Origin: JBBTCX01 sp964494205
GTDB taxonomy: Bacteria > Planctomycetota > Phycisphaerae > UBA1845
DNA: 64,000 nucleotides
Reading direction: 5' to 3'
NCBI GenBank assembly: GCA_964494205.1
Contig: CAZBRD010000003.1
Location: forward strand, 124,001 to 188,000
A program made the position numbers and the translations under genes. The notes beneath the pieces were generated by a model that saw only the letters and a list, made by a program, of their open reading frames with translations, searched no databases and was not told the DNA's origin. Positions 1 through 7,052 of the stretch are shown piece by piece (the first letter of the stretch is position 1; each line of letters starts with the position of its first letter).

Positions 1-1377
1 CAACGCAAGCGAACCTTGCGCAAACGCTGCTACATGGTCATCACGTCCACTCAGATAAATCTTTCTGTCTGAGTGGTCTTCCATGCGTTTGGTATCAAAG
101 GCAAACTCCATGAGTTGCGTTATCAATTCTGGATCGTTGGGTATCTTGATTCTGTCAGCCTTCAAGCAAGCATCAGCATGAGAGATCATTCTTTCTTTCT
201 GCGTTGCGCTCCAATTGATTTCTTCTACGTTCACTAGATGTTTGTTGGCAAGTTCCCAAGCGTAGTAAGGATTCGTCGTGATATCGATGTAGGCTTTGGT
301 ACATTTGAAGCGATCAAGATATCTAACAATGTCGCCTAAGATTTGCTGAGGTGAATCTGTCTTTGTAGCGTTGGCATGATCGACGTTGCTGGCGCAAGTC
401 CAAACGTGATAAGCCACAAGTTTGAGCGTGTCATCGGTTTTTTCAAAGATGTGAAGCACGGTATCGTCTGAGTCATCTTTTGCGCCACGAATTGGATCTA
501 GGGAAAAGCAGTGATTAGCATTAGGATTAGGTTTGAATGGAAACTTTTCAGCCATCCAGCCGAAAGTATCTGCCTCAAATATCGGTAGCCTATGATCGAT
601 GTTTCTTAGGATTGCATCAGCATCGAAAACGGTTGACTCACCTTGCGCAAACTCTGCCAGGACTTCATTCTTGTACGCGCTGGCTGATAGCAAACGTCTG
701 AGTGAATCTATCTCTTCTCTCGATACTCGTGGACACAACGCTAGAGGTATGCGGAATGTTTCAAAGTTGCCGCTAGTGACAGCCTCATAGAAGAATCCAT
801 GCTTGGTGCGCGGCGTGGAACAAAGAATAACCGAGCAACCAAACGAAGCAGGTAAAATAGAAACGATGGCGCTTGTGGGAACGTAAGCAGCCTCATCGAC
901 CACAAGCAAACCGTTAGACGATAAAGAGAGACCTCTGATATTGCGTGAGTCCGCGCCTGTCGTTCGTTGGGCAAGTCTTGAGTTGTTGATATAGAGATCA
1001 TGCTTTACGGTCTTTTTGTAATTGATTGCGCTGGAAAGAATCGGTGACGTTTCAAAGAAATCTCTCACGTATTCGTAGATCAAACCCGATTGCTCTTGCG
1101 TGCGTGATAAGCAGAGTACTTTGATACCGTTGTGAACGTACAAGTAATAAGTCAGCAAAGCAGCAACCAGAATCGACCCGCCTACTTGTCTAGCCTTCAA
1201 TATCGCTATGTTCTTGCGCTGCTTGATCCAGTTGGATTGTCTAGCGATTTGCTTTTGATACGGGTACAGCCGTAACGGTTTGCCTTGGAAGGAAAGCAAC
1301 GCTTCGATGAACGTCACAGGATCAGCCAATTTGCTGATGTAGTCTTTGTTTGATGGCTTAGCCGTATAAGTGGTCAA
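1..1377 (-). CDS. Phage terminase large subunit (C-terminus cut by window edge)
   Basis: ATPase-nuclease that packages phage DNA into the prohead. The reverse strand reads without a stop from a TTG at 1377 to base 1 (459 codons), after an in-frame TAG just upstream. The P-loop KARQVGGS (residues 61-68) has its lysine at the start, like the deviant Walker A of lambda gpA. Walker B is LLVVDEAA (D161, E162) and the coupling motif is ILCST (about 184-188). The C-terminal nuclease shows the expected acidic triad: D294 (SLDPIRGA), D365 (AYIDITTN) and D446/D447 (GRDDHVAA). Only a short tail should be missing. The gene overlaps the end of the upstream gene by 20 bp, as terminase pairs often do. The TTG start is forced by the upstream stop but has no clear Shine-Dalgarno. 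The family call rests on several independent motifs. Confidence 0.9.
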   Translation of the reverse strand, partial: MTTYTAKPSNKDYISKLADPVTFIEALLSFQGKPLRLYPYQKQIARQSNWIKQRKNIAILKARQVGGSILVAALLTYYLYVHNGIKVLCLSRTQEQSGLIYEYVRDFFETSPILSSAINYKKTVKHDLYINNSRLAQRTTGADSRNIRGLSLSSNGLLVVDEAAYVPTSAIVSILPASFGCSVILCSTPRTKHGFFYEAVTSGNFETFRIPLALCPRVSREEIDSLRRLLSASAYKNEVLAEFAQGESTVFDADAILRNIDHRLPIFEADTFGWMAEKFPFKPNPNANHCFSLDPIRGAKDDSDDTVLHIFEKTDDTLKLVAYHVWTCASNVDHANATKTDSPQQILGDIVRYLDRFKCTKAYIDITTNPYYAWELANKHLVNVEEINWSATQKERMISHADACLKADRIKIPNDPELITQLMEFAFDTKRMEDHSDRKIYLSGRDDHVAAFAQGSLAL

Positions 1378-1819
1378 TGTAGGATGCTAGTTGCTCATGT
1401 AGTGGCGGTTCGCTTTCTTGCGTTTCGGTTGCTTCTGGCTCGTTGATTTGGTTGTCTTCTGTCGGCAATGTGATTGCCGGCGCTGATTGCTCTTTTGGTT
1501 CCTTGCGTTTCAATGCCGCGCCCATAGCAAGCAAACGCTTTTCCATCGATTGAATATCTACTTTCTCGCGCGAAGAAATGATTTGACCGTCGATATCCGT
1601 TTTTTGTCTTATGTCGCTGAAACGAATGATATCAACGTAAATCTTAGCATAGAGCAAAGCGATTTGTTTCGACTGGTCCGTTAGCGTTTTGTAGTCCAAG
1701 TCATGCAAGATTTGAAAGTACAAATCGTAATATGCTTTTGGAACAAGCGAAGAGATAGCAACCTTGCTGAGGACTCCTCCCTTTGCGATATCATGCTTCG
1801 ATTTGCTTTTGCGCGCCAA
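1358..1819 (-). CDS. Probable small terminase subunit-like phage protein
   Basis: A 153-residue protein directly upstream of, and overlapping, the large terminase gene. It starts at a TTG (1819) and has no other plausible start nearby. The N-terminus is basic (ARKSKSKHDIAKGG). The middle is helical with alternating charge (about 25-75), and the C-terminal 50 residues are Pro/Glu/Thr-rich and probably disordered. Position, size and helix-rich basic N-terminus fit a DNA-recognising small terminase. No diagnostic motif is visible, so the role is inferred from synteny. It could equally be another small phage structural or regulatory protein. Confidence 0.5.
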   Translation of the reverse strand: MARKSKSKHDIAKGGVLSKVAISSLVPKAYYDLYFQILHDLDYKTLTDQSKQIALLYAKIYVDIIRFSDIRQKTDIDGQIISSREKVDIQSMEKRLLAMGAALKRKEPKEQSAPAITLPTEDNQINEPEATETQESEPPLHEQLASYIDHLYG

Positions 1820-1821
1820 GT

Positions 1822-2022
1822 TTAATCTTCACCTACGTCTAGCGTGACTTTTGAATAATGCGTTTCTGTTGATGGTACGTTGTCTATCGCTGCTGCGTGC
1901 CATTTGGTGACAAGTTCTCTGAAGGCTTCAATTGTCAATTCCACGTTGAGCGTTTTGTTTTCATGGTTGACTATGTGCAAAGCGCAACCTTCAGAGTCTA
2001 CCCATTGTTCAATCTGTACCAT
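1822..2022 (-). CDS. Small phage protein of unknown function
   Basis: A 66-residue acidic protein starting MVQIEQWVDSEG. The start ATG follows the stop of the upstream KTSC gene immediately (TAAATG), with GGGGGAG-like bases a few nucleotides before it, so translation is well supported. It ends in an acidic tail (DVGED). No recognised domain, signal peptide or membrane segment is visible. It belongs to the leftward terminase module with 0-3 bp spacing on both sides. Confidence 0.6.
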   Translation of the reverse strand: MVQIEQWVDSEGCALHIVNHENKTLNVELTIEAFRELVTKWHAAAIDNVPSTETHYSKVTLDVGED

Positions 2023-2259
2023 TTAATATCTCCCCCTTATGTTCTTATTCCAATATCTGCCGATGCTGCCAGCGTTGATGAAACTGCTGTAGAGTTGCTT
2101 GGGTACTAATGTTCTTAACACGTATGTTCTTTTCTTGCCTTTGCGAAATGAAACGGTCATCCGTCCCTTTGCGCCTGCTGGTAGTTCACCGAATCGCTTT
2201 AGTTCGTTTCTTGACGATGTAGATTGCCACGAAATGAATGAGCAACACGTCGACCTCAT
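2023..2259 (-). CDS. KTSC-domain phage protein
   Basis: A 78-residue protein whose last 60 residues match the KTSC pattern. A beta hairpin (MTVSFRKGKKRTYVLRTL) is followed by VPKQLYSSFINAGS and GRYWNKNIRGRY, the usual 'VP..vY..f..A.S.G.y.n..I...Y' signature. KTSC is a small domain found alone or fused to nucleic-acid enzymes; its biochemical role is not established. I start at the ATG at 2259, just after the stop of the upstream gene (2279). A longer reading from 2403 would overlap the whole upstream gene in another frame and was rejected. It lies in the terminase module and ends against the next start codon. Confidence 0.65.
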   Translation of the reverse strand: MRSTCCSFISWQSTSSRNELKRFGELPAGAKGRMTVSFRKGKKRTYVLRTLVPKQLYSSFINAGSIGRYWNKNIRGRY

Positions 2260-2278
2260 CGTATTGCGATACGACGAA

Positions 2279-2671
2279 CTACCCACGTACTCTATAGACT
2301 CCGCGCAGTCGCCTTTGTGGTGCGTTTGGTATTTTCTCAAGGTAACGCAATACAGTGACATGCTCCCATGAGATGCGCAACTTATCTGCCAAATCATAGT
2401 CAATCAGTGGATACATCTTGTCTTCATGCTCAATGAGCGTGCGCAACGATGCGCGCAATTCTTCTTGCGTAGGGCCACTAGGTTTTTCTGATGGTTCATC
2501 AGGTACAACGCGGCGCGATGAAGCGCACAAAATGTGCCTGTCACTTCGCCATCGTTTGATCGTGGAATTGGAGCAACTGATTGCTTCAGCGAGTTGTTCA
2601 TCACTCAGCGGATTCGATTTATCTTCAGCGGCAATCATATCAAGCATTAACTGGCAGTTGGATGAAATCAT
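2279..2671 (-). CDS. Protein with two sigma-54-like helix-turn-helix modules
   Basis: About 130 residues. The ATG at 2671 overlaps the stop of the previous gene (ATGA), so the two genes are probably translationally coupled; a TTG 9 nt upstream is less likely. Two similar units are visible. The first has AAEDKSNPLSDEQLAEAI followed by STIKRWRSDRHI and SRR. The second has LIEHEDKMYPLIDYDLADKL followed by VTVLRYLEKIPNAPQRR. Both follow the layout of the sigma-54 C-terminal region (ED..PLSD..IA..L...TV.KYR..L.I..S.RR). Function is unknown; DNA binding at the adjacent divergent promoter or packaging site is an inference. With the upstream gene it forms a three-unit array. Confidence 0.65.
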   Translation of the reverse strand: MISSNCQLMLDMIAAEDKSNPLSDEQLAEAISCSNSTIKRWRSDRHILCASSRRVVPDEPSEKPSGPTQEELRASLRTLIEHEDKMYPLIDYDLADKLRISWEHVTVLRYLEKIPNAPQRRLRGVYRVRG

Positions 2672-2898
2672 CCTGCGCAACCTGCTGCCAAGAGTTGTTG
2701 GGTTCGCGCTTCGCGTTTGCGCGTATATCCGTTGGCAAAACCTAGACTCTCTCTACACGCTCGCAAGGCTTGTGGGGTTACATAAATGCCTTTCATAGTC
2801 AATTCGCGCATCAACAAAGTATCAGGGACCGCGTTCAATGGATCTTCGTTTTCGATTCTTTCTTTGATGTAAGCAACAGCCGCTTCTACTTTCAACAT
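2668..2898 (-). CDS. Small protein with one sigma-54-like DNA-binding unit
   Basis: A 76-residue protein that begins the leftward phage module. Its ATG is preceded by a good GGAGAGG ribosome site. Residues 10-65 carry the same unit as the downstream gene: IKERIENEDPLN, then LLMRELTMKGIYVTPQAL, then RACRESLGF and TRKR. This resembles the sigma-54 C-terminal helix-turn-helix but lacks the exact RpoN-box sequence. It lacks all other sigma-54 domains, so it is not a sigma factor. A DNA-binding or repressor role is inferred from the fold and from its place at a divergent gene pair. Confidence 0.6.
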   Translation of the reverse strand: MLKVEAAVAYIKERIENEDPLNAVPDTLLMRELTMKGIYVTPQALRACRESLGFANGYTRKREARTQQLLAAGCAG

Positions 2899-2935
2899 TC
2901 GACCTCTCCATTAACAGGAATAGATATGTACTTGA

Positions 2936-2966
2936 CGCAATAAGAATCTAAATCCTTTTTATTGCG
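2936..2966. promoter_or_regulatory. Inverted repeat between divergent phage genes (operator candidate)
   Basis: Perfect 8-bp arms CGCAATAA (2936-2943) and TTATTGCG (2959-2966) lie in the 85-bp gap between the leftward HTH gene and the rightward tape-measure-like gene. An arm spacing of about two helical turns suits a dimeric repressor. No convincing -35/-10 pair could be placed on either strand. The operator role is inferred from position and symmetry only. Confidence 0.4.
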
Positions 2967-2983
2967 CGAGAAATTATACAAAC

Positions 2984-5311
2984 ATGGCAAAAGAGAGTGT
3001 TTCACCCATAGACAAATCAACGCTCAAGTTGATGGAACAAATCGAAAAGATTCAGAATCGAATCAATAAGGGAACTGAGAAACAACGGAAGACAATTGAT
3101 GCGATTAACGACCTCTACCGAAAACAAGCAAAACTCATCGCGCCAATACAAAAGCAAATGGCGCAAGCAACGATGCAAGTCAACAAAGCCTTCAAAGAAC
3201 AATCCAGAAACGTCAGAGCCATCACTGATAGTTATAGTGGTCTTAATCGGAGTCTGGTACGCACTGCGGCGCTTTCTGCTGTAGCCTACAAAGCAATCGA
3301 TAAGATCATAGACATTGCGCAATCGCGCATAGGAGCAGCAATCTTAGGCGGTTCCAACATTGGTCGGCTAGTGAGTCAATCGCTACCTGCTGGCGTTAGT
3401 GGTCAAAAAGCGTTGGACGTTTTGTCAGCCACGTTGAAACAATCGCAATTGCTCCAGTTTCGCGCCGATGCAAGTCAAGTGGCTGCGATCAATAAGTTGA
3501 CGGGTGAATTAAGCGCACTTTCCAGTGAGATTTCTGGCGGTTTGATTTCATCGTTCGTCGGTTCACTTTCTCAGAGCGATGTACCAAAGTTTCTACAGGC
3601 TGTTCAAGTAGATAGCCGCAAGGCAATTTCTGATTTTGCAAACATCAGCAATGTTGAAATCGCTTCGCAGTTGTCAAATGCGTTGTCGCTGGTTTCTCAA
3701 GATCAACAGGGCGCGCTTGATCCACTGACAAAGGCTGCGCTGGATGCAAGCAAGAGCATCGAAAGTCTGAAGGCGAAGTTTGAATCGGTTGCGGACAAAC
3801 TTACTAACAGGCTCTTGCCTGCGATTGAATCGGTAGCGGGGTTTGTAGACGGTCTGAGTCCAAATCAAACCCTTGGACTTGGCATAGGCGCGGGTATCGC
3901 TGCCATCGCTGGACCGTCTTTAGCATGGAACGCAGGGAAAGCCATTGTAGGGACGGGCGCGCGGGGGGTGGCTGCTGGTACTCGTGGCGTTGCTGCTGCT
4001 GGTGGCGCGGCTGCTAGAGCCGTTGGTTCAGCCTATACGGGTTTGGGGGTATCGGGCAGCGGTCTAGCGTTGGCTGATTCCATTGCAACAGGAGTTGCGG
4101 GGGGCGGAGTCTTAGCGGCACCGATTGTCTTGGGAAGCGCACTCTATACGTCAAGTCTGGAATCGAGTAGCGCCCAGTTTGCAAAACAACTCGATATTTC
4201 TAATCCGCAAATCAAGAAATTGCTTGAACAAGCAGACAAGTTTCACAACCAAGGCGATCCGTTGCGGGCGCGCCGATCAAGAATAGATGCGCAGATATTG
4301 AATATGACGCCATCAGGGACGCAATTCAATATCGGTTCCTTCGGACAGGTGCAAAACAACTCCTATACGCCTCAGCAGGAACGCGCGTTGCAACGGCTAC
4401 GCGAACAACGGCGCGTTGTGGCGGATCAAATCGAAGCGCAACAGGCAGTCACGGTTACGACGGATCGACAGGTTAAATCTTACTTTTCGCTTGAAAAATC
4501 AATAACGCAAGCCAAAGACTCGTTTCTTGAACTGGCAGAAAAAGTAAACGGAGCAAAAGCCCCGGGGCTGTCAACGCAGCCAGCGAGCAACCTATCAACC
4601 CTTCAAGATGCTTCACTCGCCCTCACTGAGTTTGCAACCACATTGTCAGAGCAACAGGCACAATCAGAAATCTTTCGCCTGCAAAAACAATACAAAGAAC
4701 TTCTCCCAATGGGGAGCATGTTCGCGCTGCCTGAGTTGAATACGTTGAACGCTTCGCTTGATGAGCAAGTCAAGACGCTGGAACAAATGCTTAAAATCGC
4801 TCAAGCAGACTCATCACAAACAGGGCGAATGAGGCAATATGATTTGCAAGCGCAAATACTGTCAAAGCAACTGGAGAAGCGCCAGAATAATCGTTTTCTA
4901 ATTGAAGCGATGAAAGATGCTGCAATCGGTGAAGCCATTGGCGCTGGTGCCCATTTTGAAAAGATCGTAGTTGATAGCAACCAAAACTTATTGCGCGGAC
5001 TACAGAAAAACATGATCGGGCTTGCGGAACCTGTTAGGAGCATCGTTGCGGGTAGCAACGATCCTTGGAAAGAACCTCAGATGCCACGGACAATAATGGA
5101 TATTCTTGAACAAGCAGGGTTAGAGAATACTCCGCAGTTTAGAACGCGATCGACAACTAGAACGAAAACGCTTGGCAACCACACTGCCAACATGAAATTG
5201 GTCAACGAGATTCTAACGGCGATGGCAGACGACTTGGATAGGTTGCAGAAAGATGCAAATGAGCCGATTGCGTATCGGCGCGCTGGTAGACAATCAAACA
5301 TCATTCCCTAA
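2984..5311 (+). CDS. Phage tail tape-measure-like protein
   Basis: A 775-residue protein. Residues 1-85 form a long Lys/Glu/Gln-rich coiled coil. Residues about 85-290 are helical and Ser/Ala/Leu-rich. Residues about 290-400 are a Gly/Ala-rich hydrophobic stretch (GLGIGAGIAAIAGPSL and similar), and the C-terminal half returns to charged coiled coil. The string NRLLPAIESVAGFVDGLSP followed by Gly/Ala-rich membrane-like segments is typical of tail tape-measure proteins, which set tail length and help DNA entry. No muralytic domain is seen. It runs opposite to the terminase module and no other tail gene is beside it, so it may belong to a morphologically reduced or rearranged element. Stop at 5309-5311 is followed by several hairpins. 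Confidence 0.6.
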   Translation: MAKESVSPIDKSTLKLMEQIEKIQNRINKGTEKQRKTIDAINDLYRKQAKLIAPIQKQMAQATMQVNKAFKEQSRNVRAITDSYSGLNRSLVRTAALSAVAYKAIDKIIDIAQSRIGAAILGGSNIGRLVSQSLPAGVSGQKALDVLSATLKQSQLLQFRADASQVAAINKLTGELSALSSEISGGLISSFVGSLSQSDVPKFLQAVQVDSRKAISDFANISNVEIASQLSNALSLVSQDQQGALDPLTKAALDASKSIESLKAKFESVADKLTNRLLPAIESVAGFVDGLSPNQTLGLGIGAGIAAIAGPSLAWNAGKAIVGTGARGVAAGTRGVAAAGGAAARAVGSAYTGLGVSGSGLALADSIATGVAGGGVLAAPIVLGSALYTSSLESSSAQFAKQLDISNPQIKKLLEQADKFHNQGDPLRARRSRIDAQILNMTPSGTQFNIGSFGQVQNNSYTPQQERALQRLREQRRVVADQIEAQQAVTVTTDRQVKSYFSLEKSITQAKDSFLELAEKVNGAKAPGLSTQPASNLSTLQDASLALTEFATTLSEQQAQSEIFRLQKQYKELLPMGSMFALPELNTLNASLDEQVKTLEQMLKIAQADSSQTGRMRQYDLQAQILSKQLEKRQNNRFLIEAMKDAAIGEAIGAGAHFEKIVVDSNQNLLRGLQKNMIGLAEPVRSIVAGSNDPWKEPQMPRTIMDILEQAGLENTPQFRTRSTTRTKTLGNHTANMKLVNEILTAMADDLDRLQKDANEPIAYRRAGRQSNIIP

Positions 5312-5317
5312 ACGCAA

Positions 5318-5337
5318 GAAACCCCTTGCGGGGCTTC
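5318..5337 (+). terminator. GC-rich hairpin just after the tape-measure-like gene
   Basis: The hairpin lies 6 nt after the stop codon. Arms GAAACCCC and GGGGCTTC pair around TTGC with one mismatch. There is no strong U-tract, so termination may rely on the stronger hairpin downstream. Confidence 0.5.
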
Positions 5338-5455
5338 AAGCAGGAATAAGCAATATAACCGAGTTTGTGGTGTCCATACCGAATGATATGGGTTAGGAGT
5401 GAGTCTTAACTTTCACTTTCGTTTAGTTCATTTCCTTTTTCGCGCGAATAGAAAC

Positions 5456-5490
5456 AAAAAGACCATGCTGTTTTAAGGCACGGTCTTTTT
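5456..5490. terminator. Bidirectional rho-independent terminator
   Basis: Arms AAAAAGACCATG (5456-5467) and CACGGTCTTTTT (5479-5490) form a 12-bp stem with one G-U pair and an 11-nt loop. The stem is flanked by A5 on the left and T5 on the right, so it can terminate transcription from either side. It lies between convergent genes. Confidence 0.75.
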
Positions 5491-5503
5491 GCTCATTGGA
5501 CGG

Positions 5504-5530
5504 GAAAACAGGATAACGTCTCCTGTTTTC
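5504..5530. other. Perfect 10-bp hairpin
   Basis: GAAAACAGGA (5504-5513) and TCCTGTTTTC (5521-5530) pair around TAACGTC. It lies 14 bp after the terminator at 5456-5490. It could be a second terminator or a protein-binding palindrome. Confidence 0.5.
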
Positions 5531-5592
5531 TAACGCATTCAACGTGTCAATTAGTCGGCGCGGGTTTCAATTCCTTTTGGCGGAAAAAAAGA

Positions 5593-5619
5593 AACCCCAC
5601 GCCATACGGGCGCGGGGTC
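5593..5619. other. GC-rich hairpin after an A-tract
   Basis: ACCCCACGCC and GGGCGCGGGGT pair around ATAC, directly after a run of seven A and GAA. On the reverse strand the stem would be followed by a T-rich tract, giving a terminator for leftward transcription. Confidence 0.5.
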
Positions 5620-5762
5620 GGTCGGGTCCACCTCAAGAGAGGGTAGACAGGACAAAGGGTAACTCCATAGTCAACGCTGTCAACAACTCTGTATATATCC
5701 TGCTACGATGCGCGCCTAACGTCCCGTGAATTGGCACCATATGAGGGCATTAACAACAACGA

Positions 5763-5927
5763 ATGCGACTCGCTACGCTCATCGCAATTTGCTCGCTAGC
5801 GCTTCGCTCAGCGAGCATATTTCTTATTTATGCACAATTCTTTTTCTTATTAAGAATAAATTGCTCTTGAATGAAATAAGCGAATCGAGCGAAGCGAGAG
5901 TCGCATATTGTGACGCGAAGCGTCACA
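5763..5927. repeat. Complex palindromic region with an AT-rich core and one DnaA-box-like site
   Basis: An outer stem pairs ATGCGACTC (5763-5771) with GAGTCGCAT (5898-5906) and extends imperfectly inward to about 5785/5881. Inside is a hairpin TGCTCGCT/AGCGAGCA (5790-5797, 5810-5817) and an AT-rich stretch (5818-5880) containing TTATGCACA (5828-5836), which fits the DnaA-box consensus TTATNCACA. Just right is TGTGACGC-GAA-GCGTCACA (5909-5927). Repeated CGAAGCG/CGCTTCG cores recur in the arms. A replication origin, packaging site or structured RNA are possible; only one DnaA box is seen. Confidence 0.45.
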
Positions 5928-6120
5928 TTAGTTACTTGCAACTGAACAGGCTCTTTTTCGTTTGTTCTTAGTAGTAGCCTTGGGGAGTTGAAGACGTACC
6001 GACCCCTGCAAAAAGCAGAAGTCGGAAAGTACATGACGTACCTCATCGTATTTCAAAGCAACTAGAAAGTTGCTCGGCACCCAATGTGCTTGTGGTCAAC
6101 GATGATAAACCCTAACCACG

Positions 6121-6198
6121 CGGTTTAATAAGGGGTCGGACCCGAAACCGCCGTTTTAACAGGACGAGCCTGTTAGTGAGTATCGATTAACGAATCGA
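6121..6198. repeat. Three consecutive hairpins in the convergent intergenic region
   Basis: CGGTTT/AAACCG (6121-6126, 6145-6150) encloses GGGTC/GACCC. This is followed by AACAGG-ACGAG-CCTGTT (6158-6174) and TCGATT-AACG-AATCGA (6183-6198). No open frame spans them. With the elements from 5318 on, they fill the 966-bp gap 5312-6277, in which I find no credible gene. Confidence 0.5.
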
Positions 6199-6277
6199 AA
6201 AACGCCATGCTTGAGTGTAAACGTATCCCTACTCTCCGCGTTCAGCATGAAGAACGATATTAAAATGTCCAAACTGT

Positions 6278-6862
6278 CTAGAAACTATTCTTACGCAAAT
6301 TGCGTTTTATTTTGCGTTCTTTCGCTTTCATGGCACGATCCGCTAAAGCATCGTCAACACGTTGTTGACCTTGCTGCGAGCGAAGTTGATAAGCATACAC
6401 TTCATCGTGCGCCTTGCGATAGATAATCACAAAACGTCGAATCAAGAAATCACTATAGAAATACCCAAGGTGAAAGTCATCGGCTATTTGTTTCTCGGTA
6501 ATGCGCCACAATGTCGGCGCTAAAGCGCTGATTCCATAGTCGATATACTCATGAAACATTCGGTTGCCGATCATGATCTCTAACTCATCATCATAGTATT
6601 CTGGGCGATGAGCCTTCAGATATGCTTTCTTCAGTTTTCTATGCACGTTCTTGAGGGTGAGACAATCAAAAGGGAAGTTTTTCGCACGAAGATAGTTCTT
6701 TTCGCTTTTCAGCCTGTTATCGAGATAGTGTAGAAAATCGGCGTAGCTCCATTGCTCAATGGATTTCGCCTTGAAAGATGTGCGTTTCTTCAACCCAGAA
6801 ACGAATGATGCAAACTCGTCTGTTGCGTCTGGGTCTAATTCGGCAAACTCTATATTGCTCAT
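6278..6862 (-). CDS. Phage-region protein of unknown function
   Basis: A 194-residue protein starting MSNIEFAELDPDATDEF. The ATG at 6862 follows AAGGGA at good spacing. A reading from 6934 would begin inside a hairpin and was rejected. The protein has an acidic N-terminus, a mixed helical middle with many Tyr/Phe (about 60-150, e.g. HLGYFYSDFLIRRFVIIYRK) and a strongly basic tail (AMKAKERKIKRNLRKN). The basic tail suggests nucleic-acid contact, but no family is recognised. It is transcribed leftward from a probable promoter near 7000 and converges on the tape-measure-like gene. Confidence 0.55.
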   Translation of the reverse strand: MSNIEFAELDPDATDEFASFVSGLKKRTSFKAKSIEQWSYADFLHYLDNRLKSEKNYLRAKNFPFDCLTLKNVHRKLKKAYLKAHRPEYYDDELEIMIGNRMFHEYIDYGISALAPTLWRITEKQIADDFHLGYFYSDFLIRRFVIIYRKAHDEVYAYQLRSQQGQQRVDDALADRAMKAKERKIKRNLRKNSF

Positions 6863-6882
6863 ATCGTTGTCCCTTAAATGAG

Positions 6883-6910
6883 AAACCCCGCGTAACGACT
6901 CGCGGGGTTT
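6883..6910 (-). other. Hairpin in the leader of the 194-residue gene
   Basis: AAACCCCGCG (6883-6892) and CGCGGGGTTT (6901-6910) form a perfect 10-bp stem 20 bp upstream of the start codon. It resembles a terminator stem and may attenuate expression or end read-through from the methyltransferase operon. Confidence 0.5.
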
Positions 6911-6999
6911 CAACCGTCTTTCGACGGGGCACAACGACGTGCGGTAGATTTATTTTGTATTATTGCTTTGTGAAGTCGTTACTTCGTCGTTGGCAGTAC

Positions 7000-7005
7000 A
7001 TTATA
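7000..7005 (-). promoter_or_regulatory. Candidate -10 box
   Basis: The reverse strand carries a perfect TATAAT at 7005-7000, preceded by CTTG, in the AT-rich gap 6863-7052. No good -35 is present at 16-18 bp. It would give a leader of about 130 nt for the 194-residue gene. Confidence 0.35.
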
Positions 7006-7052
7006 CAAGATCGCAAATCAAAACCCTTCGATTTGCAGAATTATTTTTCAGG

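Noticed and set aside
2023..2403. A longer version of the KTSC gene starting at 2403
   Set aside because: Its first 48 codons overlap the HTH gene in another frame, and the KTSC domain is complete without them.
5828..5836. Chromosomal replication origin
   Set aside because: Only one DnaA-box match is present, with no dnaA/dnaN nearby, in a phage-like segment. A chromosomal oriC is not supported.
5544..5971. Two short rightward open frames of 61 and 81 codons
   Set aside because: They run through hairpin arms, lack ribosome sites, and have no protein-like composition.
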